Source: Herbaspirillum sp. SJZ107
GTDB taxonomy: Bacteria > Pseudomonadota > Gammaproteobacteria > Burkholderiales > Burkholderiaceae_D
Length of the DNA stretch: 64,000 nucleotides
Assembly (NCBI RefSeq): GCF_006715485.1
Contig: NZ_VFNH01000003.1
Coordinates: forward strand, 744,001-808,000
Direction of reading: 5' to 3'
Of this stretch, positions 53,237-61,774 are shown one piece after another. A program made the translations under genes and the position numbers. The notes beneath the pieces were generated by a model that worked only from the letters and a program-made list of their open reading frames with translations, did no database searches and was not told the DNA's origin. Positions within the stretch are counted from its first letter, which is position 1. Each line of letters starts with the position of its first letter.

Positions 53237-54022
53237 TTAAAACACGGCCGCCACGGTCAGCGTGAATCCCTTGCGCTCGTGTTCGGGCTGGGCCACGGTG
53301 CCGGCGTACTGGCCGTTGGCGGTCACGCCCGCATCGCCGCTGCGCGGCGTCTTGAGCCAGTCGTAACGGCCGCGCACTTCGAGCCAGGGCGCGGCTGCCG
53401 GGCGCAGGGCGGCGCCCAGGCGCACGCCGTAGGAACGGCGGGTGTCGAACGCCACCGGATCGAGCACGCCGGAAAAGCCGACGTGCAGGCGTTCCGGTGC
53501 GGCCAGCACCGCGGCGGCATCGACGCTGACCTTGCCGGCGGCCGGCTGCCAGGTTTTAGCGGCGCCGGCCACCAGCCGCGTCGAGCGATAGCTTTCCTGC
53601 AGCCCGGCGGCGGCGGCCGTGCCGCGGATGTCGCGCTTCCAGCGGTCGACCTCGATCGCGGCCTGCACCGCATAATCGGCGGGCAGCGCGTAGGCGGCGC
53701 CGATGCGCCCCGCCGCCAGGCCGGTCGCCGTCCTGGAGGATGCCGCGGCGCCGTTCTGGGTCTGGCCCTGGTAGTCGATGTTGCCGTGGTACCAGTCGGC
53801 GCCGGCGAACCAGGTGAGCTTGCCGCTGCGGTAGCCGGCCTGCAGCGCCACGCCGGGCAGCCAGCCGTCTTCTTTGACCAGGCGGCGCCCGCCGGGGGCG
53901 GTTTCGGTATGCGTTACGTTGCGCACGCTCGGGCCGATGCTGCCTTCCCATTGGGCGCAGGCAGGATGGATCAGCGAAGCATACAGGGCTGCGGCGAGGC
54001 CGGCGCGAAGGATCGATGTCAT
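53237..54022 (-). CDS. Predicted outer-membrane beta-barrel protein
   Basis: A 261-residue secreted protein I do not recognise by name. Seen: signal peptide MTSILRAGLAAALYASLIHP with cleavage near ACA at 24, alternating hydrophobic strands with aromatic girdle residues, and the last strand FTLTVAAVF ending in Phe, all as in outer-membrane barrels. ATG at 54022 was chosen for the signal peptide; the open frame runs far upstream. Its function is unknown. Confidence 0.65.
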   Translation of the reverse strand: MTSILRAGLAAALYASLIHPACAQWEGSIGPSVRNVTHTETAPGGRRLVKEDGWLPGVALQAGYRSGKLTWFAGADWYHGNIDYQGQTQNGAAASSRTATGLAAGRIGAAYALPADYAVQAAIEVDRWKRDIRGTAAAAGLQESYRSTRLVAGAAKTWQPAAGKVSVDAAAVLAAPERLHVGFSGVLDPVAFDTRRSYGVRLGAALRPAAAPWLEVRGRYDWLKTPRSGDAGVTANGQYAGTVAQPEHERKGFTLTVAAVF

Positions 54023-54067
54023 TTGCTTATTATAGGGTGAGGAAAAGCGGGGCACATGAAACGACAC

Positions 54068-54102
54068 AGCCAGCCAGGACGCGCATGGCGTCCTGGCTGG
54101 CT
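54068..54102. terminator. Strong hairpin between the lipoprotein and barrel genes
   Basis: Perfect 15-bp arms AGCCAGCCAGGACGC and GCGTCCTGGCTGGCT around GCATG. No T run on either side. It lies between the stop of the gene at 54150 and the start at 54022, both minus strand, so it probably ends the upstream transcript or limits read-through. Confidence 0.6.
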
Positions 54103-54149
54103 GGCATCGGTCCGACCGGCTCAGGCCGGCCGGGAGTCGAGCGGATCGA

Positions 54150-55187
54150 TCAGATCGACGACAGGAAGGCAGCCCACGCCACCGTTTCGGTGTTCGTGAT
54201 CGTGCCGTTGCCCGAAGCGCTGAAGTCCACGCGCACGCCGTTCGGGACGACGGTCGCGGTGACCGACGACGCATTGCCGGTGACGATCAGCGAGCCGCTG
54301 CTCGGTACCACGGCGGTCGGGCTGCTGAAGACGAAATCTGCCAGGCTCTTCACGGTGTACGAGAAGGTGCCGAGTTTCGGGCTGGTGCCGGACAGGCCGA
54401 AGTTGGCGCCGCTGGACTCGACGCCGTTTTCGGTTTTGCCTTTCACCGTGTAGGCGGTGACGGTGCGGTTCACAACCGCCGCGCTGCCCTGCTGCTCGGT
54501 GGTCTGCAGCGAATTGCCGGACAGGACGATGGTGTTGTTGTTGGCGCTGGTCTGGTTCAGCACGACCTTCATGTCGCCGTTGACGCCGACCTTGTCGGTG
54601 CCGCTGACAATGCTGAAGTTGGTGAAGGTGCTGTCCATCGTGACGCCGAAGACGGGGGTGTTGATGTCGCCGGTCACGCCCGAGAAATTGACCGTGAATG
54701 CGCCGCTCAGGGTGTCGGTGCCATCGACGCAGTTATTCGCCGTGACTTTCAGGATGTCGCCATTGCTGACATTGTTCGCGTTGCTGATGGTGGCATCGAT
54801 GGTCAGGGAACCGCCGCCCGGGCATTGCTGGGTCTGGGTCTGGGTGACGCCGGTCAGCAGTTGCTGGCCGCCGTAGGCACGCTTGACCAGCTTGAGCAGT
54901 GGCGCCACGGTGTTGATGTTGGCACGGTTGACGTTGACGCCGGTCAGGATGTCGGTCAGCGAAGTCGACGACGCGCCGACCGAGGTCGTGGCGGCGTAGG
55001 CATTGCTGGCTGCGCTGGTCGCGTTGGCGGCAGTGATCGACGATTGGGTCGACGTGGCCGGCGGCGGCGTGGTCGTCACCGGCGGCGTGGTGGTACCGCC
55101 GCCCGTGCTGCCACCGCCACCACCACCGCCGCAGGCGGACAGCACCATGGCGGAACCGAGGGCAAGGACCAGGAGTGGTTTGTTCAT
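54150..55187 (-). CDS. Lipoprotein with a Gly/Thr/Pro linker, function unknown
   Basis: A 345-residue secreted lipoprotein. Seen: signal peptide with lipobox LSAC (Cys near residue 19), then a Gly tract, a Thr/Pro-rich linker, and a Ser/Thr/Asn-rich beta-type body from about residue 55 with two Cys near 122 and 153 that could be disulfide-bonded. Composition (N, T, V, S) resembles surface-exposed repeat folds. I know no named family. The N-terminal Met-Asn-Lys-Pro-Leu matches the signal of the OmpW gene in style only. Confidence 0.68.
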   Translation of the reverse strand: MNKPLLVLALGSAMVLSACGGGGGGGSTGGGTTTPPVTTTPPPATSTQSSITAANATSAASNAYAATTSVGASSTSLTDILTGVNVNRANINTVAPLLKLVKRAYGGQQLLTGVTQTQTQQCPGGGSLTIDATISNANNVSNGDILKVTANNCVDGTDTLSGAFTVNFSGVTGDINTPVFGVTMDSTFTNFSIVSGTDKVGVNGDMKVVLNQTSANNNTIVLSGNSLQTTEQQGSAAVVNRTVTAYTVKGKTENGVESSGANFGLSGTSPKLGTFSYTVKSLADFVFSSPTAVVPSSGSLIVTGNASSVTATVVPNGVRVDFSASGNGTITNTETVAWAAFLSSI

Positions 55188-55773
55188 AGTTGTTCTCTCT
55201 TAATGACGCACGCCTTGGCCGGCGTGGGCAGGCGGCAGCGTAGTTCAGTGTTATTAGGTAAAGGGTACGGGCAAATGGTAACGGGTACTTTCCGCGCACA
55301 CACTATCAAATTGTCACAAAATAATTCCGGATGAGGCGCGCGTTTGAACGGCAACGTTCCATGCATGAGGGAATCAAATTGATAAGCTTGCCGGTACTGA
55401 CAAAAAATATCGAACGATACGTATTAATACGAATAAAACGCTAAATATATCCGGTATTCACAAATATAATTTTTATTCAGGTATTTGGACGAATATAATT
55501 TCGCATCCTTAAAGGATTTGTCCTGCTCAATGGACGCCAAGAACGTGCAGGTCTGGCCGTCTGGCCAACGCGTTCTTGTCTCGTTCGCCTCTTGTTCGGT
55601 CCCGCCCGGAAACCCGGTTTCCAGGCCTGGCCGGCGATGTTGCCCTCGTTACGCGTCGTGTCGCGAGCCCCGTGGCTCTGCCCCATGCTTTAGCTGAAAG
55701 ACTTTCGTCTGTACTAAAGCCATTGAAGCCTGTTTCTTCAATCAGCTTGTTAGTTAATTAGTTAATAAGACGT
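55188..55773. other. AT-rich intergenic region upstream of mqo
   Basis: No gene seen. Notable: direct repeats AATATAATTT at 55463-55472 and 55493-55502, TTAGTTAATTAGTTAATAAG just before mqo, and an inverted TTGAAG-N7-CTTCAA near 55724. The 55360-55520 part is much more AT-rich than the flanks and probably holds promoters for mqo and for the divergent lipoprotein. Confidence 0.45.
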
Positions 55774-57417
55774 ATGCGTAAGACACTATCGTTAGCAGTC
55801 GCACTCTCCTGCCTGGCCCTGACTTCCTGCAGCCGCACCCCGCCCGCCTCGTCGGACAAGCCGCTCGACGTGGTCCTGATCGGCGGCGGCGTGATGAGTG
55901 CCACCCTCGGCACCCTGCTCGAGGAATTGCAGCCCAACCTGTCCATCGAGATGGTCGAGCGCCTCGATTCGGTCGGCGCCGAAAGCTCGGACACGATGAA
56001 CAACGCCGGCACCGGCCACTCCGGTTTCGCCGAAATGAACTACACGCCGGAAAACCCGGACGGCAGCGTCGGCGCCAGCAAGGCAGTGGAGATCAACGAG
56101 CAGTTCGAGATCTCGAAGCAGTTCTGGGCCTACCAGGTGCAAAAGAATTACCTGGGCAACCCGCGCACCTTCATCAACAACGTGCCCCACATGGCCTTCG
56201 TCTGGGGCGACAACGTCGACTTCCTGCGCAAGCGCTACGCCGCGCTGACCCATGAAAACCTGTTCAAGGGCATGCTGTACAGCGAAGACCCGGAACAGAT
56301 CCGCCAGTGGGCACCGCTGGTGATGAACGGCCGCGACAAGAACCAGCGCATCGCCGCCACCCGCATGGACATCGGCACCGACGTCAACTACGGCGTGCTG
56401 ACCCGCAGCATGGTCAAGCACCTGACCGACACCGGCATGACGCTGAAGCTGCGCCACCAGGTCGAGGACATCAAGCGCGGCGCCGACGGCATCTGGAACA
56501 TCAGCATCAAGAACCTGGCCGACAACACCACGCAAAACGTGCGTACCAAGTTCGTCTTCATCGGTGCCGGCGGCGCCGCGCTGCCGCTGCTCGAGAAGAC
56601 CCAGATTCCGGAAGCCCACGGCTACGGCGGCTTCCCGGTCGGCGGCCAGTGGCTGGTCACCACCAACCAGGAAGTGATCAAGCAGCACTGGGCCAAAGTC
56701 TACGGCAAGGCCTCGGTCGGTTCGCCGCCGATGTCGGTGCCGCACCTGGACACCCGCCTGGTCAACGGCAAGCCGGCCCTGCTGTTCGGCCCGTTCGCGA
56801 CCTTCTCGACCAAGTACCTGAAAAACGGTTCCTGGATCGACATGCCGTCCTCGGTCAACACCGGCAACGTCCGTCCGATGCTGCAGGCCGGCTGGGACAA
56901 CATGCCACTGACCAAGTACCTGATCCAGCAGGTGCAGCTGACGCCGGAAGAGCGCCTGGCCACCCTGCGCGAGTACCTGCCGAACGCGAAGATGGAAGAC
57001 TGGACCCTGCAGAACGCCGGCCAGCGCGTGCAGATCATCAAGGACGATCCGAAGAAGGGCGGCATCCTGCAGTTCGGTACCGAAGTGGTGGCATCCGCCG
57101 ACGGTTCCGTGACCGCGCTGCTGGGCGCCTCGCCGGGCGCATCGACCGCCGCGCCGATCATGATGAAGGTGCTCGAGAAGTCGGCCTTCCGCGACCAGCT
57201 CAAGACGCCCGAGTGGCAAGCCAAGATGCATGAAATGGTGCCGTCGTACGGCCGCAAGCTGAACCCGGACGCGGCGTTCGCCAACCAGATCCGCCAGTAC
57301 AGCAGCGGCGTGCTGGGCCTGAAGGCGTTCAACCTGAACGTGGCCGATCCGTCACAGGCACCGGCCGCGGCGCAAGTGCCGGCCGCGACGCCGACGCCGG
57401 TGATCGCACAAAAGTAA
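55774..57417 (+). CDS. mqo: Malate:quinone oxidoreductase with a lipoprotein-like signal
   Basis: A 547-residue FAD enzyme that oxidises malate and reduces quinone. Seen: FAD motif VVLIGGGVMSATLGTLL near residue 33-50, ESSDTMNNAGTGHSGFAEMNYTP near 70-92, and GIPVGG-type FPVGGQWLVTTN near 290. Unusual: residues 1-19 are MRKTLSLAVALSCLALTSC, a signal peptide with lipobox LTSC. Classical Mqo is a cytosolic-face peripheral enzyme, so this one may be exported and lipid-anchored. The C-terminal tail is Ala/Pro-rich. Confidence 0.93.
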   Translation: MRKTLSLAVALSCLALTSCSRTPPASSDKPLDVVLIGGGVMSATLGTLLEELQPNLSIEMVERLDSVGAESSDTMNNAGTGHSGFAEMNYTPENPDGSVGASKAVEINEQFEISKQFWAYQVQKNYLGNPRTFINNVPHMAFVWGDNVDFLRKRYAALTHENLFKGMLYSEDPEQIRQWAPLVMNGRDKNQRIAATRMDIGTDVNYGVLTRSMVKHLTDTGMTLKLRHQVEDIKRGADGIWNISIKNLADNTTQNVRTKFVFIGAGGAALPLLEKTQIPEAHGYGGFPVGGQWLVTTNQEVIKQHWAKVYGKASVGSPPMSVPHLDTRLVNGKPALLFGPFATFSTKYLKNGSWIDMPSSVNTGNVRPMLQAGWDNMPLTKYLIQQVQLTPEERLATLREYLPNAKMEDWTLQNAGQRVQIIKDDPKKGGILQFGTEVVASADGSVTALLGASPGASTAAPIMMKVLEKSAFRDQLKTPEWQAKMHEMVPSYGRKLNPDAAFANQIRQYSSGVLGLKAFNLNVADPSQAPAAAQVPAATPTPVIAQK

Positions 57418-57430
57418 TCCGCTACCCTGC

Positions 57431-57497
57431 CCCGGCGGCGGCAAGCTTGCCGCCGCCGGGATGCTGAAGCCGCCGCCCACCCGGGCGGCTTTTTTTT
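57431..57497 (+). terminator. Double hairpin terminator of mqo
   Basis: A 30-base perfect palindrome centred on AAGCTT (57431-57460), then a second stem GCCGCC/GGGCGGC (57468-57489) followed by eight T residues. The second is an intrinsic terminator; the first is an extra stem. Confidence 0.88.
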
Positions 57498-57634
57498 GCC
57501 TCTCAGCCTACGAATCGTGGTGTTATTTTGTGGCGCTAGAGCAAGATTTTAGTGGCTCTACACAACAGCTTATGCCAGACTGTAGATTGTTTGTTATTCC
57601 TCAATGTAGACCATAACTGGTTCTGCTCATTCAA

Positions 57635-59836
57635 ATGGATGCCACCAGCGACACCGAACACGATACCCCCGAGCTGGCGCAGCCGTTCAAGCATTACCGC
57701 CTGGGCCGGCAACTGGGCGCCGGCGGTTTCGGTGAAGTGCGCGAAGCCTGGGACGAACACCTGAGGCGCAAGGTCGCGATCAAGCGCCTCAAGAGCGGCG
57801 CCGTCCTCGGCCGGCCCGACAGCCTGCTGCGCGAAGCGCGCCTGGCCGCCTCGCTCGAGCACCCGGCCTTCGTCCGGATCCATTCGATCGAGGAAGACGG
57901 CAGCAGCCATGCGATCGTCATGGAACTGATCGCCGGCACCACACTGCGCGAGCTGGTCGGGCGCGGCCCGCTGGCGCTCGACACCGTGCTGGATCTGGCT
58001 GGCCAGGCGGCCGCGGCCATGGCGGCGGCCCACGCGTGCGGACTGGTGCACGGCGACCTGAAGCCGTCCAACCTGATGGTCGACGCCGGCGGGCGGCTGC
58101 GCATCCTCGACCTCGGCCTGGCCTTCCACGACGATCCGCAGGCCACCACCTCCGTCATGCAGCTCGAGCAGCAGGGCACGATCGCCTACATGGCGCCCGA
58201 GTGCCTGCTGGGGCAGGCGCCGAACCGCCAGTCCGACGTCTACGCGCTGGGCGTGGTGTGCTACGAGATGATCTGCGGCGAGCGCCCGTTCGGCAATCTG
58301 TCCGGGCTGGCGCTGGCGGCCGCGCAAATGCAGTCGAGCTCGGCATCGTGGGTGTTTCCGGCGGCGACGCCGGCACCGCTGATCGCACTGGTGCGGGCGA
58401 TGACGGCGCGCCGGCCGGAACAGCGTCCGGCCGGCATGCCGGAGGTGGAGGCGGCGCTGCGTGCCGTGCGGGCGGGCATGCCTGCCGTGGCGCCGGCATC
58501 CGCGCCGGCGCTGCTGCCCGAGCCGGCGCCAAAGGCAGAAACCAAGCCGGAACCGGTGGCCGCAGCCGCAGGTGCGCCGTTCGGCGCACGCTGGCGCAAG
58601 GCCGGGCTCGGTGCCGCGCTGGTACTGGCGCTGGGCCTGGGCGGCTGGTATGCGATGCAGCATGGGCAGGCACCGGCACCGTTCTCGCGTTCGGCGACCA
58701 TCGCCCGCGCCCTGCATGCGCTGGAATCCTTCGACCAGCCCGAGCGCCTGGAAGCGGCGCGTGCCGATTTCGAAGCCCTGCTGGCCAGGGATCCGAACAA
58801 TGCCGCCGCGGTGGCCGGCATGTCGCTGGTGGCCGTTTTCCGCTACAGCGCCGACACCCAGGACGAGACCTGGCTGCGCCGTGCCGACGCTGCCGCCCAG
58901 CAGGCGTTGCGGCTGGAACCGGCGCTGGCGCTGGGCCATGTGGCGCACGCCTGGGTTTTACGGCATCAGGGAAAAATCGAACAGGCATTGGCAGAGGCTG
59001 AACGGGCGCTGGCGCTGGATCCAGACAATTTTTTTGCCGCTTACGGCAAGATGTACTTTTTGAATGCCATGCGCCGCAACGACGCAGCGCTGGCCTGGGG
59101 CCACGCCATGTTGCGCCGCTTCCCGACGCAGCGCGCATTTGCCGACGAACTCGGGACTGTTTATTACCGGCAAGGAAATGACAAGGCAGCCGAGCAGGCA
59201 TTTCGACTCAGCATCAAGCTGCAGCCCGATTCGGGTCTTGGCTACGCCAACCTGAACGCCGCACTGCTGCGCCAGGGCCGCGCGGACGAAGCCTTGCGCG
59301 TGGTCCAGCAGGGTTTGCAGGTGCGTCCGAACGCCGCCCTGTATTCGAACCTGGGGCTGGCGCTGTTCCAGCGTGGCGATTACGTGGGCGCGGCAGACGC
59401 TTATCAGCGTGCCGTCAGCGCGCCGGCAGGCAACCCGAACGATTACCTGGGCTGGGCCAATCTCGGCGATACGCTGTTGTGGATACCCGGCCGCGCAGGC
59501 GCGGCGCGTGATGCCTATCGAAAGGCGCGGCAATTGCTTTCACCCAAACTCGTCCTCAGGCCCGGCGATGCGACCTTGCTGTCTCGCATGGGTTTATATG
59601 CGGCGCGCAGTGCCGACACCGAGGAAGCCATGACCCTGACGGCCAAGGCGCTGGCTGCGGCGCCCGACAGTCCAGATGTCTATTTCCGCGCAGCGCTTGC
59701 GTACGAGTTGTTGAAGCGGCGCGAACTGGCGCTGCAGGCGCTGGCACAGGCGAAACGTTACGGTTACCCGGCCGCTGCCATCGACGCCGAGCCGGATTTT
59801 GTCGCGTTGCGACGCGACCCGCGTTATCCCAACTGA
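57635..59836 (+). CDS. Membrane serine/threonine protein kinase with a TPR-like region
   Basis: A 733-residue Hanks-type kinase. Kinase domain residues about 20-280: Gly loop GAGGFGEV at 28-35, Lys50 in VAIK, VHGDLKPSNLM near 138-148 with catalytic Asp141 (HGD in place of HRD), DLG at 159-161 in place of DFG, APE at 187-189. A Pro/Ala linker, one membrane helix near 324-341, then a helical-repeat region of TPR-like units from about 370 to the end. So the kinase is cytosolic and the repeats probably periplasmic. Next to it are an FHA-like activator and its target, see below. Confidence 0.92.
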   Translation: MDATSDTEHDTPELAQPFKHYRLGRQLGAGGFGEVREAWDEHLRRKVAIKRLKSGAVLGRPDSLLREARLAASLEHPAFVRIHSIEEDGSSHAIVMELIAGTTLRELVGRGPLALDTVLDLAGQAAAAMAAAHACGLVHGDLKPSNLMVDAGGRLRILDLGLAFHDDPQATTSVMQLEQQGTIAYMAPECLLGQAPNRQSDVYALGVVCYEMICGERPFGNLSGLALAAAQMQSSSASWVFPAATPAPLIALVRAMTARRPEQRPAGMPEVEAALRAVRAGMPAVAPASAPALLPEPAPKAETKPEPVAAAAGAPFGARWRKAGLGAALVLALGLGGWYAMQHGQAPAPFSRSATIARALHALESFDQPERLEAARADFEALLARDPNNAAAVAGMSLVAVFRYSADTQDETWLRRADAAAQQALRLEPALALGHVAHAWVLRHQGKIEQALAEAERALALDPDNFFAAYGKMYFLNAMRRNDAALAWGHAMLRRFPTQRAFADELGTVYYRQGNDKAAEQAFRLSIKLQPDSGLGYANLNAALLRQGRADEALRVVQQGLQVRPNAALYSNLGLALFQRGDYVGAADAYQRAVSAPAGNPNDYLGWANLGDTLLWIPGRAGAARDAYRKARQLLSPKLVLRPGDATLLSRMGLYAARSADTEEAMTLTAKALAAAPDSPDVYFRAALAYELLKRRELALQALAQAKRYGYPAAAIDAEPDFVALRRDPRYPN

Positions 59837-59858
59837 AATGGAATCCTGACATGTCATC

Positions 59859-60014
59859 ATGACCGTGGCGATCAAGCGGGCAAACGGTCTCGAGTACCGT
59901 GTATTTGCTTTCGATCCGGAGGCACAGGTAGGCAGCGGCGCCGGCCCGACCGCCCCGTTCGGCACCAGCCCGGCTCCGGACGGCAACGCCGTGTCCACCA
60001 ACCCGGCAAGCTGA
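59859..60014 (+). CDS. Possible small protein between the kinase and the activator
   Basis: A 51-codon ORF, MTVAIKRANGLEYRVFAFDP at the start, then Gly/Pro/Ser-rich. It lies 22 bases after the kinase stop on the same strand and stops two bases before the convergent activator gene's stop. Codon use looks native (third-position GC), but there is no good Shine-Dalgarno. I do not recognise it. It could be a real small partner or a chance frame. Confidence 0.45.
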   Translation: MTVAIKRANGLEYRVFAFDPEAQVGSGAGPTAPFGTSPAPDGNAVSTNPAS

Positions 60015-60016
60015 CG

Positions 60017-61531
60017 CTAGCCCAGCAGGCTCAGCCCACGCAAATGGCGGCGCAAGGCCTCTGCCGGCGTGAGCAGCAAAGCGGCACAGCGTTTGATGTC
60101 GGCGCCGCTTTGCTGCAACGCCTGCTGCAAGGTCTCCAGCCCGATCGCTTCGGGCCGGCGAATTGCCGGGTGGGCTTCGATCAGCTTGTACATCGATGGC
60201 CGTGAAATGCCCAGTTCAGCCGCCGCCCCCTGGATCTGCCAACCGTTGTTGTGCAGCGCCGCCACGACCTCGTCATCGCTGAGTTGGTCCAGTGCGCGCC
60301 GCCTGGCCGGTGCCGGCACCGGTGCCGCCGCTGCCACTACCGATGCTGGCGTTACTGCATGGCGCACCCCCACCAGCGCCTCGAACAGTGGCAACTGCCC
60401 GGCCTGCGCCAGCAGCAGCGCGCGTGCCAGCACGTGCGACAGCTGGCGCACATTGCCGGGCCAGTCGTAGTTGGCGCAAGCGCTGACGAAGGCGAACGGC
60501 AGCGCCGGCAACTCGGCGCCACCCGCGCTGCGCGCCTGTGCCAGCGCATGCACGATCAATACCCCGATATCCTCGCGCCGCGCACGCAGCGGCGGCAAGG
60601 TGATCACGAAACGCTCCAGCCGGCGCAGCAGGGCCTGGCTGAAATCCTGGCCCGACAGATCCTGGTCGGTGGCGGCGATCACGCGCGCGCTGCTGCGGCG
60701 GTCGGTGTCGCCGCCGACCACGCGGTATTGCCCGCTTTCCAGCACGCGCAGCAGCATCGGCTGTACCGCCGCCGGGGTGTTGCCGATCTCGTCGAGGAAC
60801 AGGGTGGCGCCGTCGGCCTCGGCGAACAGGCCGCTGCGGGCCGACTGGGCGCCGGTGTAGGCGCCGCGCGCGGTGCCGAACAGTTCGGCCGCCGCCAGGC
60901 CTTCGTTCATGACCGCCATGTTGACCGCCACCAGCGGCCGATCGGCACGCTGGCCGAGGGCGTGGAGCGCTCGTGCCGCCACTTCCTTGCCGGTGCCGGT
61001 CTCGCCCAGCAGCAGCACCGGCAGTTCGGTCGGCGCCACGGTGCGGATCAGTTCGCGGACCTGGATCGCGGCCGCGCTGACGCCGAGCAGGCCGGCCACC
61101 GGGTTATCGCGCGGCAGGCGGTCGGTCCAGTGCACGCACAGCAGGATCGAACGGCCCAGCCCGAGCACGATGCCGCGGTCGAGCTGGGCCGGTTCGAGGA
61201 CGACCGCTTGCGCGATCTCGCTACCGTTGACTTCGACCGTCATGCGGCTGTCGGGCGGCGTCAGGGACAGCCGGCCGCCGGCCGCGCGCGCCAGGCGCAA
61301 TGGCTGGCGCGAGACGCTGCCGTGGCCGAGTGCGAGGCCATCGCGGCCGGGATGGGCGAACAGCGGGAAAAAGCGGCTCACTTCCAGCGCCCCCTCGGCG
61401 TCCGCCTGCAGGTATTGCTCGCCGATGCGCGCCAGGTCCGGATGCCAGAGCACGGTCAGCGCCAGCACCGGCGCGCCGGCATACGGGGTGCCGGTCAGCG
61501 GCGAGGTAAAAGTGTGGTCCGAGTCGAACAT
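60017..61531 (-). CDS. Sigma-54-dependent activator with an FHA-like domain and two HTH segments
   Basis: A 504-residue enhancer-binding protein. Seen: an FHA-like N-terminal region about 50-135 (GHGSVSRQPLRL near 69, NGSEI near 102, LGLGRSILLCVHW near 123); AAA+ domain about 145-385 with Walker A GETGTGKE at 176-183, GAYTGA at 223-228 (Tyr for the usual Phe), Walker B LFLDE near 244; a Fis-type HTH GAAAELGISRPSMYKLIE near 435-452, and a second HTH-like segment DIKRCAALLLTPAEALRRHL near 478-497. FHA domains read phospho-Thr, so the kinase at 57635 is the likely input. The longer open frame to 62791 is not real. Confidence 0.9.
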   Translation of the reverse strand: MFDSDHTFTSPLTGTPYAGAPVLALTVLWHPDLARIGEQYLQADAEGALEVSRFFPLFAHPGRDGLALGHGSVSRQPLRLARAAGGRLSLTPPDSRMTVEVNGSEIAQAVVLEPAQLDRGIVLGLGRSILLCVHWTDRLPRDNPVAGLLGVSAAAIQVRELIRTVAPTELPVLLLGETGTGKEVAARALHALGQRADRPLVAVNMAVMNEGLAAAELFGTARGAYTGAQSARSGLFAEADGATLFLDEIGNTPAAVQPMLLRVLESGQYRVVGGDTDRRSSARVIAATDQDLSGQDFSQALLRRLERFVITLPPLRARREDIGVLIVHALAQARSAGGAELPALPFAFVSACANYDWPGNVRQLSHVLARALLLAQAGQLPLFEALVGVRHAVTPASVVAAAAPVPAPARRRALDQLSDDEVVAALHNNGWQIQGAAAELGISRPSMYKLIEAHPAIRRPEAIGLETLQQALQQSGADIKRCAALLLTPAEALRRHLRGLSLLG

Positions 61532-61537
61532 CGCTGC

Positions 61538-61613
61538 TGTCAATCCATTGTTTCTGCATGTAAAAAACAATGTAAGGCGTGGCTGTTGACATGTCAATTT
61601 GTCTGTTTTGACA
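61538..61613. promoter_or_regulatory. TTGACA/TGTCAA cluster: activator-gene promoter and possible enhancer
   Basis: Four TTGACA or TGTCAA hexamers: 61538-61543, 61586-61591, 61592-61597 and 61608-61613, including the palindrome TTGACATGTCAA. On the minus strand, TTGACA (61592-61597) plus TACATT (61569-61574) at 17 bases is a good sigma-70 promoter for the activator. The cluster also lies about 45-120 bases upstream of the sigma-54 promoter, where enhancer sites are expected. A further inverted pair CATTGTTT/AAACAATG is at 61546-61572. Confidence 0.6.
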
Positions 61614-61655
61614 GCCGATCCGCCCCGTTTACCGGCCCTGGACACCGGTTTGGCG

Positions 61656-61671
61656 TGGCACGTCATTTGCA
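61656..61671 (+). promoter_or_regulatory. Sigma-54 (-24/-12) promoter
   Basis: TGGCACG-TCAT-TTGCA is a full match to the sigma-54 consensus, with GG and GC separated by exactly 10 bases. Expected start is near 61682, about 93 bases before the gene at 61775. It lies between the divergent activator and the target gene. Confidence 0.92.
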
Positions 61672-61774
61672 AAAGAGACTGCGCGCAACACGGCAAGCGC
61701 CGCCACGCGTTTGTCCGTGCATGCCCGACGACTGCATCACGATTGTCGATCGACCCGAAACAACAGGTGAACCG

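Noticed and set aside
60251..61774. Upstream extension of the sigma-54-driven gene to 910 residues
   Set aside because: Antisense to the activator; a clear Shine-Dalgarno and ATG are at 61775.
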